Shown here piece by piece: positions 44,926 through 56,273 of a stretch of DNA of 64,000 nucleotides (positions within the stretch are counted from its first letter, which is position 1; each line of letters begins with the position of its first letter). The position numbers and the translations under genes are program-made. Source of the DNA: Nothophaeocryptopus gaeumannii (lineage: Eukaryota > Ascomycota > Dothideomycetes > Mycosphaerellales > Mycosphaerellaceae); the NCBI GenBank assembly GCA_031771865.1, contig JASISA010000025.1:3100001-3164000 (forward strand). Direction: 5' to 3'. The notes under the pieces were generated by a model. It was not told where the DNA came from. It worked only from the letters and a program-made list of their open reading frames with translations, and did not search any database.

Positions 44926-46856
44926 TCAGGACTCATCTTCCAGGAAGAAGTAGCTGCCGCTGGCCTTCTGCTCAGTATCAAGCTGAGAGTTCATCTTGTT
45001 AATGCGTGGGCGATAAGTGTTCGGGTCACGACGGAAGGTGACGTCCAAATTCTTCAAGAATGAGTTGCAGCCAGTGAGAAGGGATTCTGGCCTCTGAGCG
45101 CGAGCCTTCTTGGATGGTTGACCGTCGAAGACAATGACTCGGTCTGCCAAGTATGTCGCCATGACGAAATCGTGCTCGACGATGAATGCAGTCTTCTTGG
45201 AGTGCATAATGAAACGCTTGATGACACGCGCGGCGACGATACGCTGCTCGGAGTCGAGGTAGGCAGAAGGCTCGTCGATGAGGTAGATGTCAGCTGGAAG
45301 ACCGAGAGCGAGGACAATGGCTACACGTTGCAATTCTCCTCCGGAGAGGTTCTGTACTTCTTGGTCGATGAAGTCGTCCATCTTTAGGGGTTTATAGACG
45401 TCGGTCTGGAACTGTGGCGACAAGAAGGCGGCCTTGATCTTCTTGAAGAACAGCTGTCGGACCGTGCCCTGGAACTTGGGGGTGATCTTCTGCGGCTTCA
45501 TGGAGATGTTCATGGGAGGGACCTTCTTGCCATCGTCTGGCTTCTCGGCACCCGCCAACATCTTACAGAATGTGGTCTTTCCAGTACCGTTCTCACCCAT
45601 CATGACGATGATCTCGGAGTCGGTGAACTCACCAGGATTGATGGTAAGGTGGAAGCCTCCAAGGGTTTTGGTCATAGGCGGGTAAGAGTAGGCTCGGTTC
45701 TTGTCGTTCATGAAATCGTCGGATGCTTCTCCCACCCTGAACTGCAGAGATTCTTCTCGGAAACGCAAGTTCTCGGTCGGGATGTTACCGTCCAGGAAGA
45801 TGTTGATACCTTCACGGACGGAGAAGGGGGCGGTGACTACACCGTAGACGGCTGGCTTTCCGTAAAGAACGCAAATGTAGTCAGAGAGATAGTCCAGAAT
45901 AGACAGATCGTGCTCGACAACAATGACGAAGCAGTCTGGACGTAGCAGGCTGCGAATTATACGACCAGCGGCGAGACGCTGCTTGACATCCAGGAAAGAG
46001 GACGGCTCATCGAACATGTAGACATCGGCCTTCTGGACGCAGACCATGGCAATGGCGAAACGCTGCAACTCACCACCGGAAAGTAAGTCAATATCACGGT
46101 CCCAGACCTGAATCAGCTCCAGCTCTGTGGTAATTTCTTCCAGTCGCTCCTTGTCGACTTGGGCGCGCTCGGTGATGAGGTGGCCAACGGATCGCTGCTT
46201 GCCCTTGACGGCTTTCGGGATCTGGTCCACGTACTGCGGCTTGGTGACGGCCTTTAAGTTGTCCTCCAAGACTTTGGTGAAGTAGTCTGCCCGATATCAG
46301 TATCCTGCCCATTTTCAATGTAGAGTGTGTTCTCACTCTGCAACTCAGATCCTCTGAAGTACTTCAGAATCTCTTCCCAATCTGGCGGGTCATCGTACCT
46401 GCCCAAGTTGGGCTTCAACTTGCCTGCCAGAATCTTCAAAGCCGTACTCTTTCCAATACCGTTCGTTCCTACTAGACCCAGCACTTGACCCGGGCGGGGC
46501 ATAGGCAGTCTGTGCAGCTTGAAGCTGTTGGCGCTGTAGCGGTGGGTGACCTGGGTCTCGAGGTTCGTGGGCAAGTTGATGATGTTGATGGCGTCGAAGG
46601 GGCACTTCTTCGGACAGATACCGCATCCAATGCACAGTCGCTCAGAAATGAAGGCGATTCGGCTGCTGGCGTCGACTTCGATGCAGAGCTTGCCCGTTCG
46701 CACAACTGGGCAAGCCTTCTTACATTCTTGCCGACATTTCTTGGGCTTGCACTTGTCCGAGTTGACGATGGCGATGCTGGGAGAGGCTGTTAGGGGAGCT
46801 GTATCCGGTCAATGTGAGGTTCCAGAAATCACGCACCGAGTCAGCTTGTCCGACAT
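44926..46856 (-). CDS. RLI1: RLI1/ABCE1, ribosome-recycling ABC ATPase with iron-sulphur clusters
   Basis: Three exons, 46856-46837, 46776-46337 and 46286-44926, 606 residues. The introns are 60 and 50 bases (GTGCGT..CCCAG and GTGAGA..GGCAG); exon 1 encodes only MSDKLTR. The N-terminal [4Fe-4S] region has its eight cysteines in CKPKKCRQECKKACP and CIGCGICPKKCP. Two ABC modules follow: Walker A GTNGIGKST and GENGTGKTT, both with signature LSGGELQR, then MFDEPSS and LIDEPSAYLD. The protein ends in the family-typical FFLEDES. RLI1 splits ribosomes after termination with the help of eRF1 and is essential in yeast. It is divergent from CHD1 over about 1.15 kb. Confidence 0.97.
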
Positions 46857-48006
46857 GGTTGCTGAATTCCTCGTGCAAGTTGGCGAAGGAGGAGGAGTAG
46901 TCGGCCAGCGGACAATATGAAAGAAACAAGAAAGGCTGCCTGGCTAGCGGCGGCTTCTCGCTTTTGGGTTGTCTGGTAGCTTGCCGGCGCGCACACAGCA
47001 GGTAGCAGGTAGGAGAGTGAAAGCAGAAATTCGGATGTTTGACGGTCGTTGCGGTCAGCCTTTCGAAATCAATTTGATTCGACGGCGGGGTTGTGCTGGC
47101 AAGTGGGACCCTCGGATGCCCATGAGATCATGAGATTTCAGGCCTCAGGCAGGAACTCTGTGGGCCGGAAGTCGCAGCTCAAAGGGCAATGCTCCCGTCT
47201 GCTCCGAGGATTGAAGAAGCACACGACCACCAGGATCGATTGATGGTGCAGACTGCTTGCCAATGCTGAATGATCAATCCAGCTTGCTGGCTGTTCACAT
47301 GCATTTATATATCATAAGACGTGCGAGAGTGTTCATCGTTGGCTGCTAAATTGAACTTTCCCACAACTTCTGCTGCATGCTGTCGGCGCTCGGCTTGGCT
47401 GCTTCTCTCGCTCGTCAACTTGCCCTGTGCCTCCAGACTCGCTGATCCAGCCCGTCCTCTTCACTGAACATCCCACCCACCACTCTCCGACGAGCAAATC
47501 TATTCCTGCCGCCGAGGCCAATGCAATCATGGCCTGTAAGTGAAACGACCTCACCGCTATTGTCTTCATCGCGCCTGCAGAAATCGACCTTCCGGTCCCG
47601 AGTCGGCCTCCCAGAGCACTCATCAAAGGAGCCTCGCGAACACCATATATCATCGCCAACCGACCTAGATCCGCTCCGAGACGCCGATAGCTACCGCTCT
47701 CAATACTTCTCGACCCGCTGAAGCGCCCGGAAGCCACGTCCTGCCGCCGGAGACCGTCCGCAGCCCTCCAGAGCCATCACTCGCCAACTCATCACGAGGC
47801 CTCATAGTTCGGTCGGACTTGATATTTCCAGCATTTGTACCGGAATCTCTCTCGTTCGGGCGGGGCATCTGGTCGCGTAGCCTTGCCGGCCGCACCTGCC
47901 AAATTTTGACTCGAGGCGACCTCTGCAGCCTGAGAAATCGTGCTGACCTCTTCATCTTGCAGCGGGGCCTTTACTCGTCCCAAACCACCAGCAGGCCTCC
48001 CACGAC
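46857..48006. other. Divergent promoter region of RLI1 and CHD1
   Basis: 1.15 kb. Nothing coding that I can support. It may contain long leaders of both genes. Confidence 0.5.
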
Positions 48007-51000
48007 ATGTCAATGACCAATGGACATTCGTCTGAGGCCGACGCCGATCTTTTGAAGCCGTCGCCTCAGCTTCCGCGTAGCGAGAGCGACCTCTCCGACC
48101 TGAACGACCTTCCTACCGCTCCCATTCCATCAACAAGCGCTCCGCAAGACGAGATCATATCAGAGGACGATGCTATGCATGACATGGCAACTTCTGAGCT
48201 CGACGAGGATGAAGATGCGCCTGGGGAGGAGGACGCAGATTTTGACGAGGAGACTCCGCCTCCGCAGGTCATCGATCCCATGGACCACGACAGATCATCA
48301 TCCGAGTCCGCATCAAGACCAGGCAAGCGGAAAGCAGACATGGACGAGGAGGAGATGTATATGAAGCAGAACCCCGAGCTTTATGGTCTGCGGCGGAGCG
48401 TACGTGACGCAAACTCTGCCAAATCCTTACAACAGCTGACACCTTATCGCCAGGGCCGTGCTCGACCTACTAGGAGAGTGGTATGTACCCGCCTCGCAAC
48501 ACAAACCCGTTCGTTGCTAATGTGTCCAGATCGAGAGCTCTGATGAGGACGAGGATGAGGACGATGTCAACACCGGCAACCGACGGAAACGACAGAAGAT
48601 CGCTGTTGCAAGACCGCGTATGTTGCCATCCGCTGCCTGACCACTTCTCCATGGCATGCTGTACTCACTGATCTCAATAGTGTCGATTCGCGATGACCGA
48701 GACTCCTCCCGACCGGTCACTTCCGAGGTATCAGGATCAGAAGAGGACGACACATATGGCGGCCAGCGCGGACGTACTTTCGCGAAGAAGCACAGACAAA
48801 AGATGCAGGCCGTTGCGTCTGGGTCTGGTACGCCGCAACTGGGCGAGGTCCGATTCTCAACTCGACGAGCAGCCAAAGTCACCAATTACGCCGAGGATGA
48901 CGGCCTTGACCTCAGCGGAGATGATTCAGAGAACACGACGCCGAACTACTGGGCATATGCGGAGGAGGACAACACTCCCGCCATTGATCAGGTGCTCAAC
49001 CACCGACTGGTGGATGGTGTCGGTATGCGAGGTCTCTTCATCGTCGCAGCAAAGAACCCACTGACACCGCCTGCAGAGACAATTGAGCCTCAGAAGCATG
49101 ACTACGAGTTCTACGTGAGTACCTCTTATATCACATGATACCTGTACATTCACTCACAACCCGTGCAGATCAAATGGCAGGGCCAAGCCCGCTACCACGC
49201 GACGTGGCACAAGTGGGCGGAGCTTTCTGCCTACAAGGGATTCCGTCGTCTCGAAAACTATTTCCGCAAGATTGTGAAGGTGGACCAGCAAGTCGCAACA
49301 GATCCCGATGTTGCCGCAGAAGATAAAGAGCGTTGGAACCTCGATCGAGAATCATACCTCGACTCGCTCAACGACTACAAGCAAGTGGAGCGTGTCATTG
49401 GTGCAAGAGAAGGCGCAGAGGGCACAGAATACTTTGTCAAGTGGAAGGCCCTCTTCTACGACTCCTGCACCTGGGAAACGGCAGAGCTCGTCAGTCAAAT
49501 CGCACAAACCGAGATCGACCGATTCCTTGATCGCTCGGCCAAGCTACCGGTTTCCGACAAGAACGAGTCGAACATCAACACGCGATCATCCTACAAGCCG
49601 TTCCGCACCCAACCTTCGTACATCAAGGGTGGCGAGCTGCGCGAGTTTCAGATCCATGGTGTCAACTTCTTGGCTCACCACTGGTGCAAAGGCAACAATG
49701 TCATCCTGGCAGATGAGATGGGTCTCGGGAAGACAGTGCAGACAGTATCGTTCATGAACTGGCTCCGGCATGATCGTCATCAGCATGGACCTTTCATCGT
49801 TGTTGTTCCACTGTCGACAATGCCGGCCTGGGCAGATACCTTCAACCTCTGGGCGCCTGATATCAACTATGTCGTCTACAACGGCAATGAGGCTGCTCGC
49901 AAGATCATCCGCGAGTATGAGCTTCTCGTCGACGGAATCCCGAAGAAAGTCAAGTTCAATGTGCTCTTGACCACCTACGAATACATCCTGGCGGATTCTA
50001 CGTTCCTATCGCAGCTCAAGTGGCAATTTATGGCCGTCGACGAAGCCCATCGACTGAAAAATCGCGAGTCACAGCTGTACGCCAAGCTCATGGACTTTGG
50101 TGCTCCAAGTAGGCTACTCATCACCGGCACTCCTATGCAAAATACGCTTGGTGAGCTGTCAGCGCTGATGGACTTCTTGATGCCCGGCAAGATCCATGTC
50201 GAAGAGGACATCGACCTTACCTCAGAGCATGCCAGCAAGAAGCTTGCCGAGCTCACAGATGCCATCTCGCCATACATGATCCGACGTACCAAGCAGAAAG
50301 TCGAGCATGATCTTCCGCCCAAGACGGAGAAAATCATTCGAGTTGAACTTTCGGATGTGCAGCTGGATTACTACAAGAACATCTTGACCCGCAACTACGC
50401 TGCCTTGAACGCAGGCTCGAAGGCTGGAAAGACGTCCCTGCTCAATATCATGATGGAGCTCAAGAAAGCTTCCAACCATCCCTTCATGTTCCCAAGTGCT
50501 GAGGAGCGCATACTGGCCGGCAATGAAAGCAGAGAGGAGCAGCTGAAGGCTTTGATTACTTCAAGTGGCAAGATGATGCTTCTTGATCAACTTCTCACCA
50601 AGATGAAGAAAGACGGCCATCGAGTTCTCATTTTCAGCCAGATGGTGAAGATGCTGGACATCCTCGGCGACTACCTTCAGCTTCGAGGGCACCAGTTCCA
50701 GCGCCTGGATGGTACCATCGCCGCTGGGCCGAGACGCATGGCTATCGATCACTTCAATGCACCGGGAAGCGCAGATTTTTGCTTTTTGCTGTCGACTCGC
50801 GCTGGTGGTCTGGGAATCAACTTGATGACTGCGGATACCGTCATCCTCTTCGACTCCGATTGGAATCCACAGGCAGATTTGCAGGCGATGGCTCGAGCAC
50901 ATCGAATAGGGCAGAAGAACCCGGTGACCATTTACCGATTCGTCTCAAAGGACACCGTCGAGGAAGAGGTTTTAGAGCGCGCACGAAACAAGCTCATGCT

Positions 51001-53125
51001 GGAGTTCATCACCATCCAGCGTGGTGTGACAGACAAGGGCGCCGCCGAGCTTGGCGAGCGCATGGCGCGCGCTGGTGCAGGTACTGCAGAGCCGACTTCT
51101 TCCGATGACATCTCACGCATTCTGAAGAGGCGTGGCCAGAAGATGTTTGAGCAATCGGACAACCAGCGGAAGCTGGAAGAGCTCGACATCGACGCTGTCT
51201 TGGAGAACGCCGAGGAGCATCAGACCGAGCAACCGCAAGGCATGACCACAGACGGTGGCGAGGAATTCTTGCGCAGCTTTGAATACACTGACGTCAAGAT
51301 TGATATTGAATGGGATGATATCATACCCAAGGCCGAGCTTGACAGGCTCAAAGAAGAGGAGCGCAAGAAGCAAGAAGAGGAGTATCTTGAGTCCGTCATC
51401 GAGCAGAACCAGCCTAGGAAGCGTAAAGCGGCTACGGAAGACAGTCGAGAGCAACGTGCGGCCAAGAAGCGAGCTCGAGAGGCAAACATGCAGCACATCG
51501 ACGATGAAGGCTCCGGAGACGATGATTCTGATCATGGGGCTGATCCTCGACGGCCACTTGGCGAGAAGGAGTGCCGTCACCTCATTCGTGCGTACGAGCG
51601 CTTTGGCGCTATTGAGGAGAGGGAGGATGAGATCATTCGCGAAGCCCGACTCATTGGACGAGACGCTGAGGTGGTGAAGGCTACTCTGAAAGAGATCATC
51701 GATACAGCAATCCGTCTGCAGAGAGAGCATGCCGAGCAGTTGGCAGAGATCGAGCGGACGACAAACAAAGCCGTGACCAAGAAGGAGAAGAAGGCCGTTC
51801 TCTTCGACTTCCGCGGAGTTAAGCGCCTGAACGCACAGACCCTTACAGAGCGGCCAGAGGAGATGCGCATGATCCGCGACTGTGTTGATCAGACTTCTGA
51901 CTGGCGCAATTTTCGCGTGCCAGAAGCATCAAAGCCTGCGACTTACACTTGCGAATGGGGTGCCAAGGAGGACGGAATGCTTTGCGTTGGCATAGCTCGT
52001 CACGGCTATGGCGCTTGGGTACCCATTCGGGACGACATTGAGCTTGGCCTGTCGGAGAAGTTCTTCTTGGAAGAACACCGTGTCGGTGCAAAGGAAGAGC
52101 GCACCAAGACTGGCGACGACAAAACGGTCGCAAAGTCGCCTGGCGCAGTCCACCTTGTTCGCCGTGCCAACTACCTGCTCAGCGTGCTGAAGGACAAGAC
52201 CAGTAACGGTACTAACGCTGCTGCGAAGAGGGCGCTCGAGAACCATCACCGCAACAATCGCAGACACGTGGGCCAGTTTCATGGCCGCCTGTCGACTCCA
52301 GGGCAGGCAAGCAGCCCCGCCCCGCGCAAACTGCACAACGATGGGCGGAGGTTCCATCAGTCCGACATTCGGAACAGTATGGACCGTCGCACACCGCTGC
52401 ACGGGTCTCCGAATGGTCATCGTGATGATCGTGGCAAGCATCGTTATTCCGAGGAACGTCGCCCTGGCCATCAACGCAACGGCAGCTCGCACACCAACGG
52501 CGTGCCAAGAGCCCTGACCGAAACAGAGCAGCGCGCCCGCAAGATCCTTGATCCCATCGGTCAAACCCTCGTCAAAGTCGCAGGTGCTAATAAGAAGCGC
52601 ATGCCGGACGATGAAGCCAGACTGAGAACGATCAAGCACAGTATTATCACGATTGGCAATCACATCAATGCGCAGATTCGGCAACTTGGTCAAGATGCCA
52701 TGGAGGACAAGCTGTGGGACTACGTCTCGCAACATCACTGGCCACAGTCTAAGGCACAAGACAAGCGTGTACCTGGTCACAAGCTTCGCGACATGTACAA
52801 GAAGCTGTCTGGAAAGGACAATGCTGCGGCTGCAGCAAAGATAAGCCCAGCGAAGCCTAAGTCTGCTCCCTCAGGAGAGGCTGGATCGTCAAAGGTCACC
52901 AATGGAACTGGAGTGCCCCAGCCCGTCCTGATGGAAGAGCCCGCTAATTCTGAACCGAAGCGTGATGCCGATCTCAAGCTGGAAGCTAAGCGAGAGTCGC
53001 CTGCTGCGCCTGCTGCCCTGGCAGAGGTCAAAAGCAAAGAGGATACGACCATTGAAGCCCAGAAAGCAGATGGCCCCAAGCCAGAGCTCCAGAACGAGAT
53101 TTTCGAAGTGAAGGTCGAAGAGTAG
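48007..53125 (+). CDS. CHD1: Chromodomain helicase CHD1 (nucleosome-spacing remodeller)
   Basis: Five exons, 48007-48399, 48454-48480, 48530-48617, 48681-49114 and 49169-53125, 1632 residues. Introns are 49 to 63 bases with GTACGT, GTATGT, GTATGT and GTGAGT donors; exon 2 is only 27 bases. An acidic N-terminus leads to tandem chromodomains (FYIKWQGQARYHATWHKWAE, then YFVKWKALFYDSCTWE). The SNF2 ATPase has Walker A ADEMGLGKT near residue 495, DEAH near 604 and the helicase-C motif ARAHRIGQ near 890. The DNA-binding SANT/SLIDE part and the C-terminal CHCT helical domain (ARKILDPIGQTLVKVAGANK) follow. In yeast Chd1 spaces nucleosomes over transcribed genes. A second start at 48013 would shorten it by two residues. 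Confidence 0.97.
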
Positions 53126-53289
53126 AAGCATGCTCGCGACCCGAGAACATGCTTGTCATGGAATCGACTTTCTTGACCTGAATGCAACTTGCACATTCTG
53201 CGATACATTGAAGCGAACATTCATACGACGATTACACTGGAGATGATACCTGGCATCTGGAAAAGGCGTACAGAGGACCTGTCGATACA

Positions 53290-53315
53290 GCGCAGCTTTT
53301 CTTTTGAAGCTGCGC
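53290..53315. repeat. Perfect 9-bp inverted repeat with 8-base loop
   Basis: GCGCAGCTT pairs with AAGCTGCGC around TTCTTTTG, and TTTTG follows. It lies 165 bases beyond the CHD1 stop, probably in its 3' untranslated region, where it would form a stable stem. Confidence 0.75.
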
Positions 53316-53862
53316 TTTTGAAAGCATACACAGAGGCTTGCTTTTGCAGCCCTGTCTGGAAAAGCGAAGGTGTTTTGGGTGGTTCATTCTTTACTACATG
53401 CCTGCTTTACATCGACCTGGCAAGTTTCGTAACTTCATGCATGAACAGCACACTGCCGGCGAAGCGTGTCTGTTGGGCGTTACATATTGCTTTCGGGACC
53501 GTAATCGAACAGGAGAGGAGAAAGGAGGGAGAGGAGAAGGCGAGAGATATGTGGAATGATCACCGAATACGTACGTGACTATGTACCCTCTGTACCACTA
53601 GATATACTCTTGCAGGCGAGACGATGCCGATAAGCTAGAGAGCAGAAGAAGAAAAGACATTCGGAATGATACGTTCAGTCAATTTCAGCATTATCTTCCA
53701 TCTCACATTGCCCAATTCTCGAGCGTGACACATAAAGTGAGGTCGAGGGGTGGACGTGAAGTCGTGCACGGACCAAGCGTTCTGCCGAAACTCAAGAAAG
53801 CTCCGAGCTTCAATCTTCATGTGAGCGCTCCTCTGCGAAATTGCTGCAACAACACTTTACTC

Positions 53863-53904
53863 ACTCACCCTCACGTACTCACCCTCACGTACTCACCCTC
53901 ACGT
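53863..53904. repeat. Three exact 14-base tandem copies
   Basis: ACTCACCCTCACGT is repeated at 53863, 53877 and 53891 without mismatch. It lies 110 bases before the LSM8 ATG, so it is in the promoter or leader and could be a set of factor-binding sites. Confidence 0.85.
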
Positions 53905-54014
53905 CTGCCGCCGATCATCAACCACGTCCGGAACTCAGATCCTACCCATTCCTCCCTCGAGCATCACGCTATACCCTGTCGTGCCCGCGGGACAGCAGGC
54001 CACGAACCTCCGTC

Positions 54015-54395
54015 ATGTCTCTCAGCGCATACCTTAATAGTAAGCCTCACACCACCCTATACGTCCACTATGTTCAGCTCACAGTGTGACCACTAGCACG
54101 GACTGACAATGCGACCTGAACAGAGAAAGTATGTCTGATATTAGTGGACGGCCGCTGCATGGTCGGCAACCTCATCTCTTGCGACCAGGTGACAAATTTG
54201 GCACTCGAAAACTGCGTCGAACGAGTTATACGGAGCCCTGACGAGGACGAGGCAAGCGAGGAAGAACCCAGAGGTCTATTCATGGTACGCGGAGACAACG
54301 TTGTGGTCTGCGGACTAGTGGACGAAGAGCTTGATGGGAGCATAGACTGGACGAAAGTGAAGGGCGCGGAGATTGGGACCACGAAACATATATGA
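54015..54395 (+). CDS. LSM8: LSM8, U6 snRNA-associated Sm-like protein
   Basis: Two exons, 54015-54039 and 54124-54395, 98 residues, joined by an 84-base intron (GTAAGC..GAACAG). The first exon encodes only MSLSAYLN plus one base. The Sm fold is clear: a KKVCLILVDGRCMVGNLISC strand pair, DQVTNLALENCVERV, then the Sm2 motif MVRGDNVVVCGLVDEE. LSM8 replaces LSM1 in the nuclear Lsm2-8 ring that binds the 3' end of U6 snRNA; its length and C-terminal end are typical. Confidence 0.95.
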
Positions 54396-54688
54396 GGAAA
54401 GTTCGCTCTGGAGGAATGATGGATGGAGCATTGGGGCAAACTGCAAAAGTAGGAAACGCATCAAGGGAGAGCGCAAACATGTCCGACACGCCGGAGAAAA
54501 CGAGCGGACTCAAATCTTGCTTGACGCGCCCGGCGCGTGATCACTGCAGAGCGAGGGGAGCACGCAGTCGGAGAACACAGAAGAGGAATCTCGCAGGTTC
54601 AGAATGAGAAGTATGTATCTCACACTGGCGTGGTCCTTTCTTCAGCCAACGTTGACACTTCTTCTCAAGACAGCGATGCAGCTTGGGG

Positions 54689-55105
54689 CTAGCCTCGCAC
54701 AGTCATTCGGGCTTTACACTTTCTCAACGCAGCATGAAGCTCGCGCTCACTCATGGCATCTGCACTGGTACCAAGCTCTTTCCGCAGGTTCGACACGGTC
54801 TCGAAGGCCACTCTCAGTTGACCGAAGACATCGTCCACGCGGCATCTATTGCGGAATACAAGGCAGTCGATCCAAATAGCATAAAGCACAGCCAGGATGC
54901 TTATTGTCGTGATGAGGAATGCTAGTAAGAGAATAAACGAGAAGCCCCACCGATACTCGGCTCCTGGTTGACAGGTCCCGTGTTTCGCGATACTGTCCAA
55001 ATCCCATACTTGGGAGCCGAACCCAATATAGCAATTCGGGTCTGCTTCGAGCAAGGTGTAGTTCGTACGATTGGTACGTTCCAATAAAACGACTGTGACG
55101 TTGTC
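54689..55105 (-). pseudogene. 5'-truncated membrane-protein fragment
   Basis: A minus-strand frame of 138 residues runs to a stop at 54689. It opens right after an acceptor-like GAGGTATAG, with an in-frame stop in that acceptor and no ATG, so it would be a last exon. It encodes an extracellular-looking stretch with NVT and NRTN glycosylation sites and two cysteines, one strong membrane helix (GFSFILLLAFLITTISILAV) and a cytosolic helical tail with RELHAALRKCKARMTVRG. Upstream, where its other exons should be, lies the decayed gene at 55241-55954. I read it as the remnant of a multi-pass membrane protein gene. A hidden 5' exon would make it a real gene. Confidence 0.45.
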
Positions 55106-55240
55106 CTATACCTCATGCCTTCCCGGGCCAACAGCTTGACCTCAACACAAGTGAACATTGAAGCTTGCTGCATACCAACTACAAACTAAGCCCCAATATC
55201 CCGAACAGCGACGTCTCTCACCAAGTCCCATCTATCAAGA

Positions 55241-55954
55241 TCAACCCCTCCACACTCTGACACCCGCTTTCACCAGGGCGTTCTTGATCTTGACGGCTTC
55301 CTCGTATCCGCGAGTCCCCTTCTCACGATCCTTCAGTGCCTCAATCATACTGTATCAGGCTTGAAACTGACCATGCGAGTACTCATATTGAAACCGGGCC
55401 TGCGTGCCTGTCTTCTCCGGATTATCGCGTCGATTCAGCCAGCGCTCAAGCTAATTCAATTCGCATCATGCTCGGCGTATGAAAGGCGATTGCGGATCGA
55501 GTGGATAGAGAAACTCATTTTTGATCTAGAAAATTTTGCCGGACTGGTTCACCGGTCCCTTCATCTTTCGCCGCAATCCTTTCCAACCGCTTCTCCGACA
55601 TCCTGTTCAGAAATGTAATAACATGTCCAAATCGAAACCCTTGCACCTCGACCTCAATCACTGGAGCTTTCTCCGTGGCGTAATCGAGAAGTTCATTTCG
55701 GATTGGGTTGTTGACTCTGGAGAGACTCGAGGCGCTGAGGACTGAGCGGCCGTTTGATAGCCAGGGTAACTAGGCGATGGGGTAGTCCTCGAGGACTTTC
55801 GAGTAGATTTATTTCGCAGCTCTTCTGGCCGTGCGAGGAGCCGGGAGAGCTGGCTCGAGGTGCTAGTCGGACTCGGAATGACTGCAGTGGTTGAGTGTGC
55901 TGGGCCTTGTTTCGAGCTAGAGGCAGCAATGCGGCGCTTCTTGGCTGGCGGCAT
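55241..55954 (-). pseudogene. Decayed gene of unknown family with frameshift, lost splice donor and stop
   Basis: It starts at a good ATG (55954) with a basic MPPAKKRRIAASSSK. The frame reads sensibly to about 55745, then the protein-like sequence continues in another frame (NNPIRNELLDYATEKAPVIE, then FGHVITFLNRMSEKRLERIA). No intron of normal size and consensus explains the change. That frame ends at a stop where a splice donor would be expected (TGAGTTTCT without the leading GT). Coding resumes after an acceptor-like ATTAG with ERWLNRRDNPEKTGTQARFQ. An in-frame TGA follows about 75 bases on, before a last helical piece (EEAVKIKNALVKAGVRVW) ending at 55241. I do not recognise the family. An odd intron could explain the first break, but three defects together point to decay. 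Confidence 0.5.
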
Positions 55955-56273
55955 GGTAGTGGTGGTGTTCAGTGCAGTGGTGCTTGGCAAAGAAAATTGT
56001 GTAATAGAGGATGTTGAGAGTTGGGTGGAGATGGTAATTGCTGCCGCTAAATCAGCTGGAGAAGGCCATGTGAATGAGCACAGACCCATGTGGCGAAGTA
56101 GGCTTCAGGCTCTTCGCCAAGGCCGTGCAAGGCTACATCTCACTCAAGCAGAGTGCAACATCTTTTTAGGTCTACCGTACGGTACGTAGCAACTCGTTCC
56201 ATCCATATTCCTGTGACCCAGGGTCGTCTTATCATATTTAAAAAGAAGCTTTGCAGCGCACTATCGCGTTCTC

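Larger units (their letters stand above)
53126..54014. other. Intergenic between CHD1 and LSM8
   Basis: 0.9 kb holding a 3' hairpin (53290-53315) and a 14-base tandem repeat (53863-53904). No gene is supported. Confidence 0.55.
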
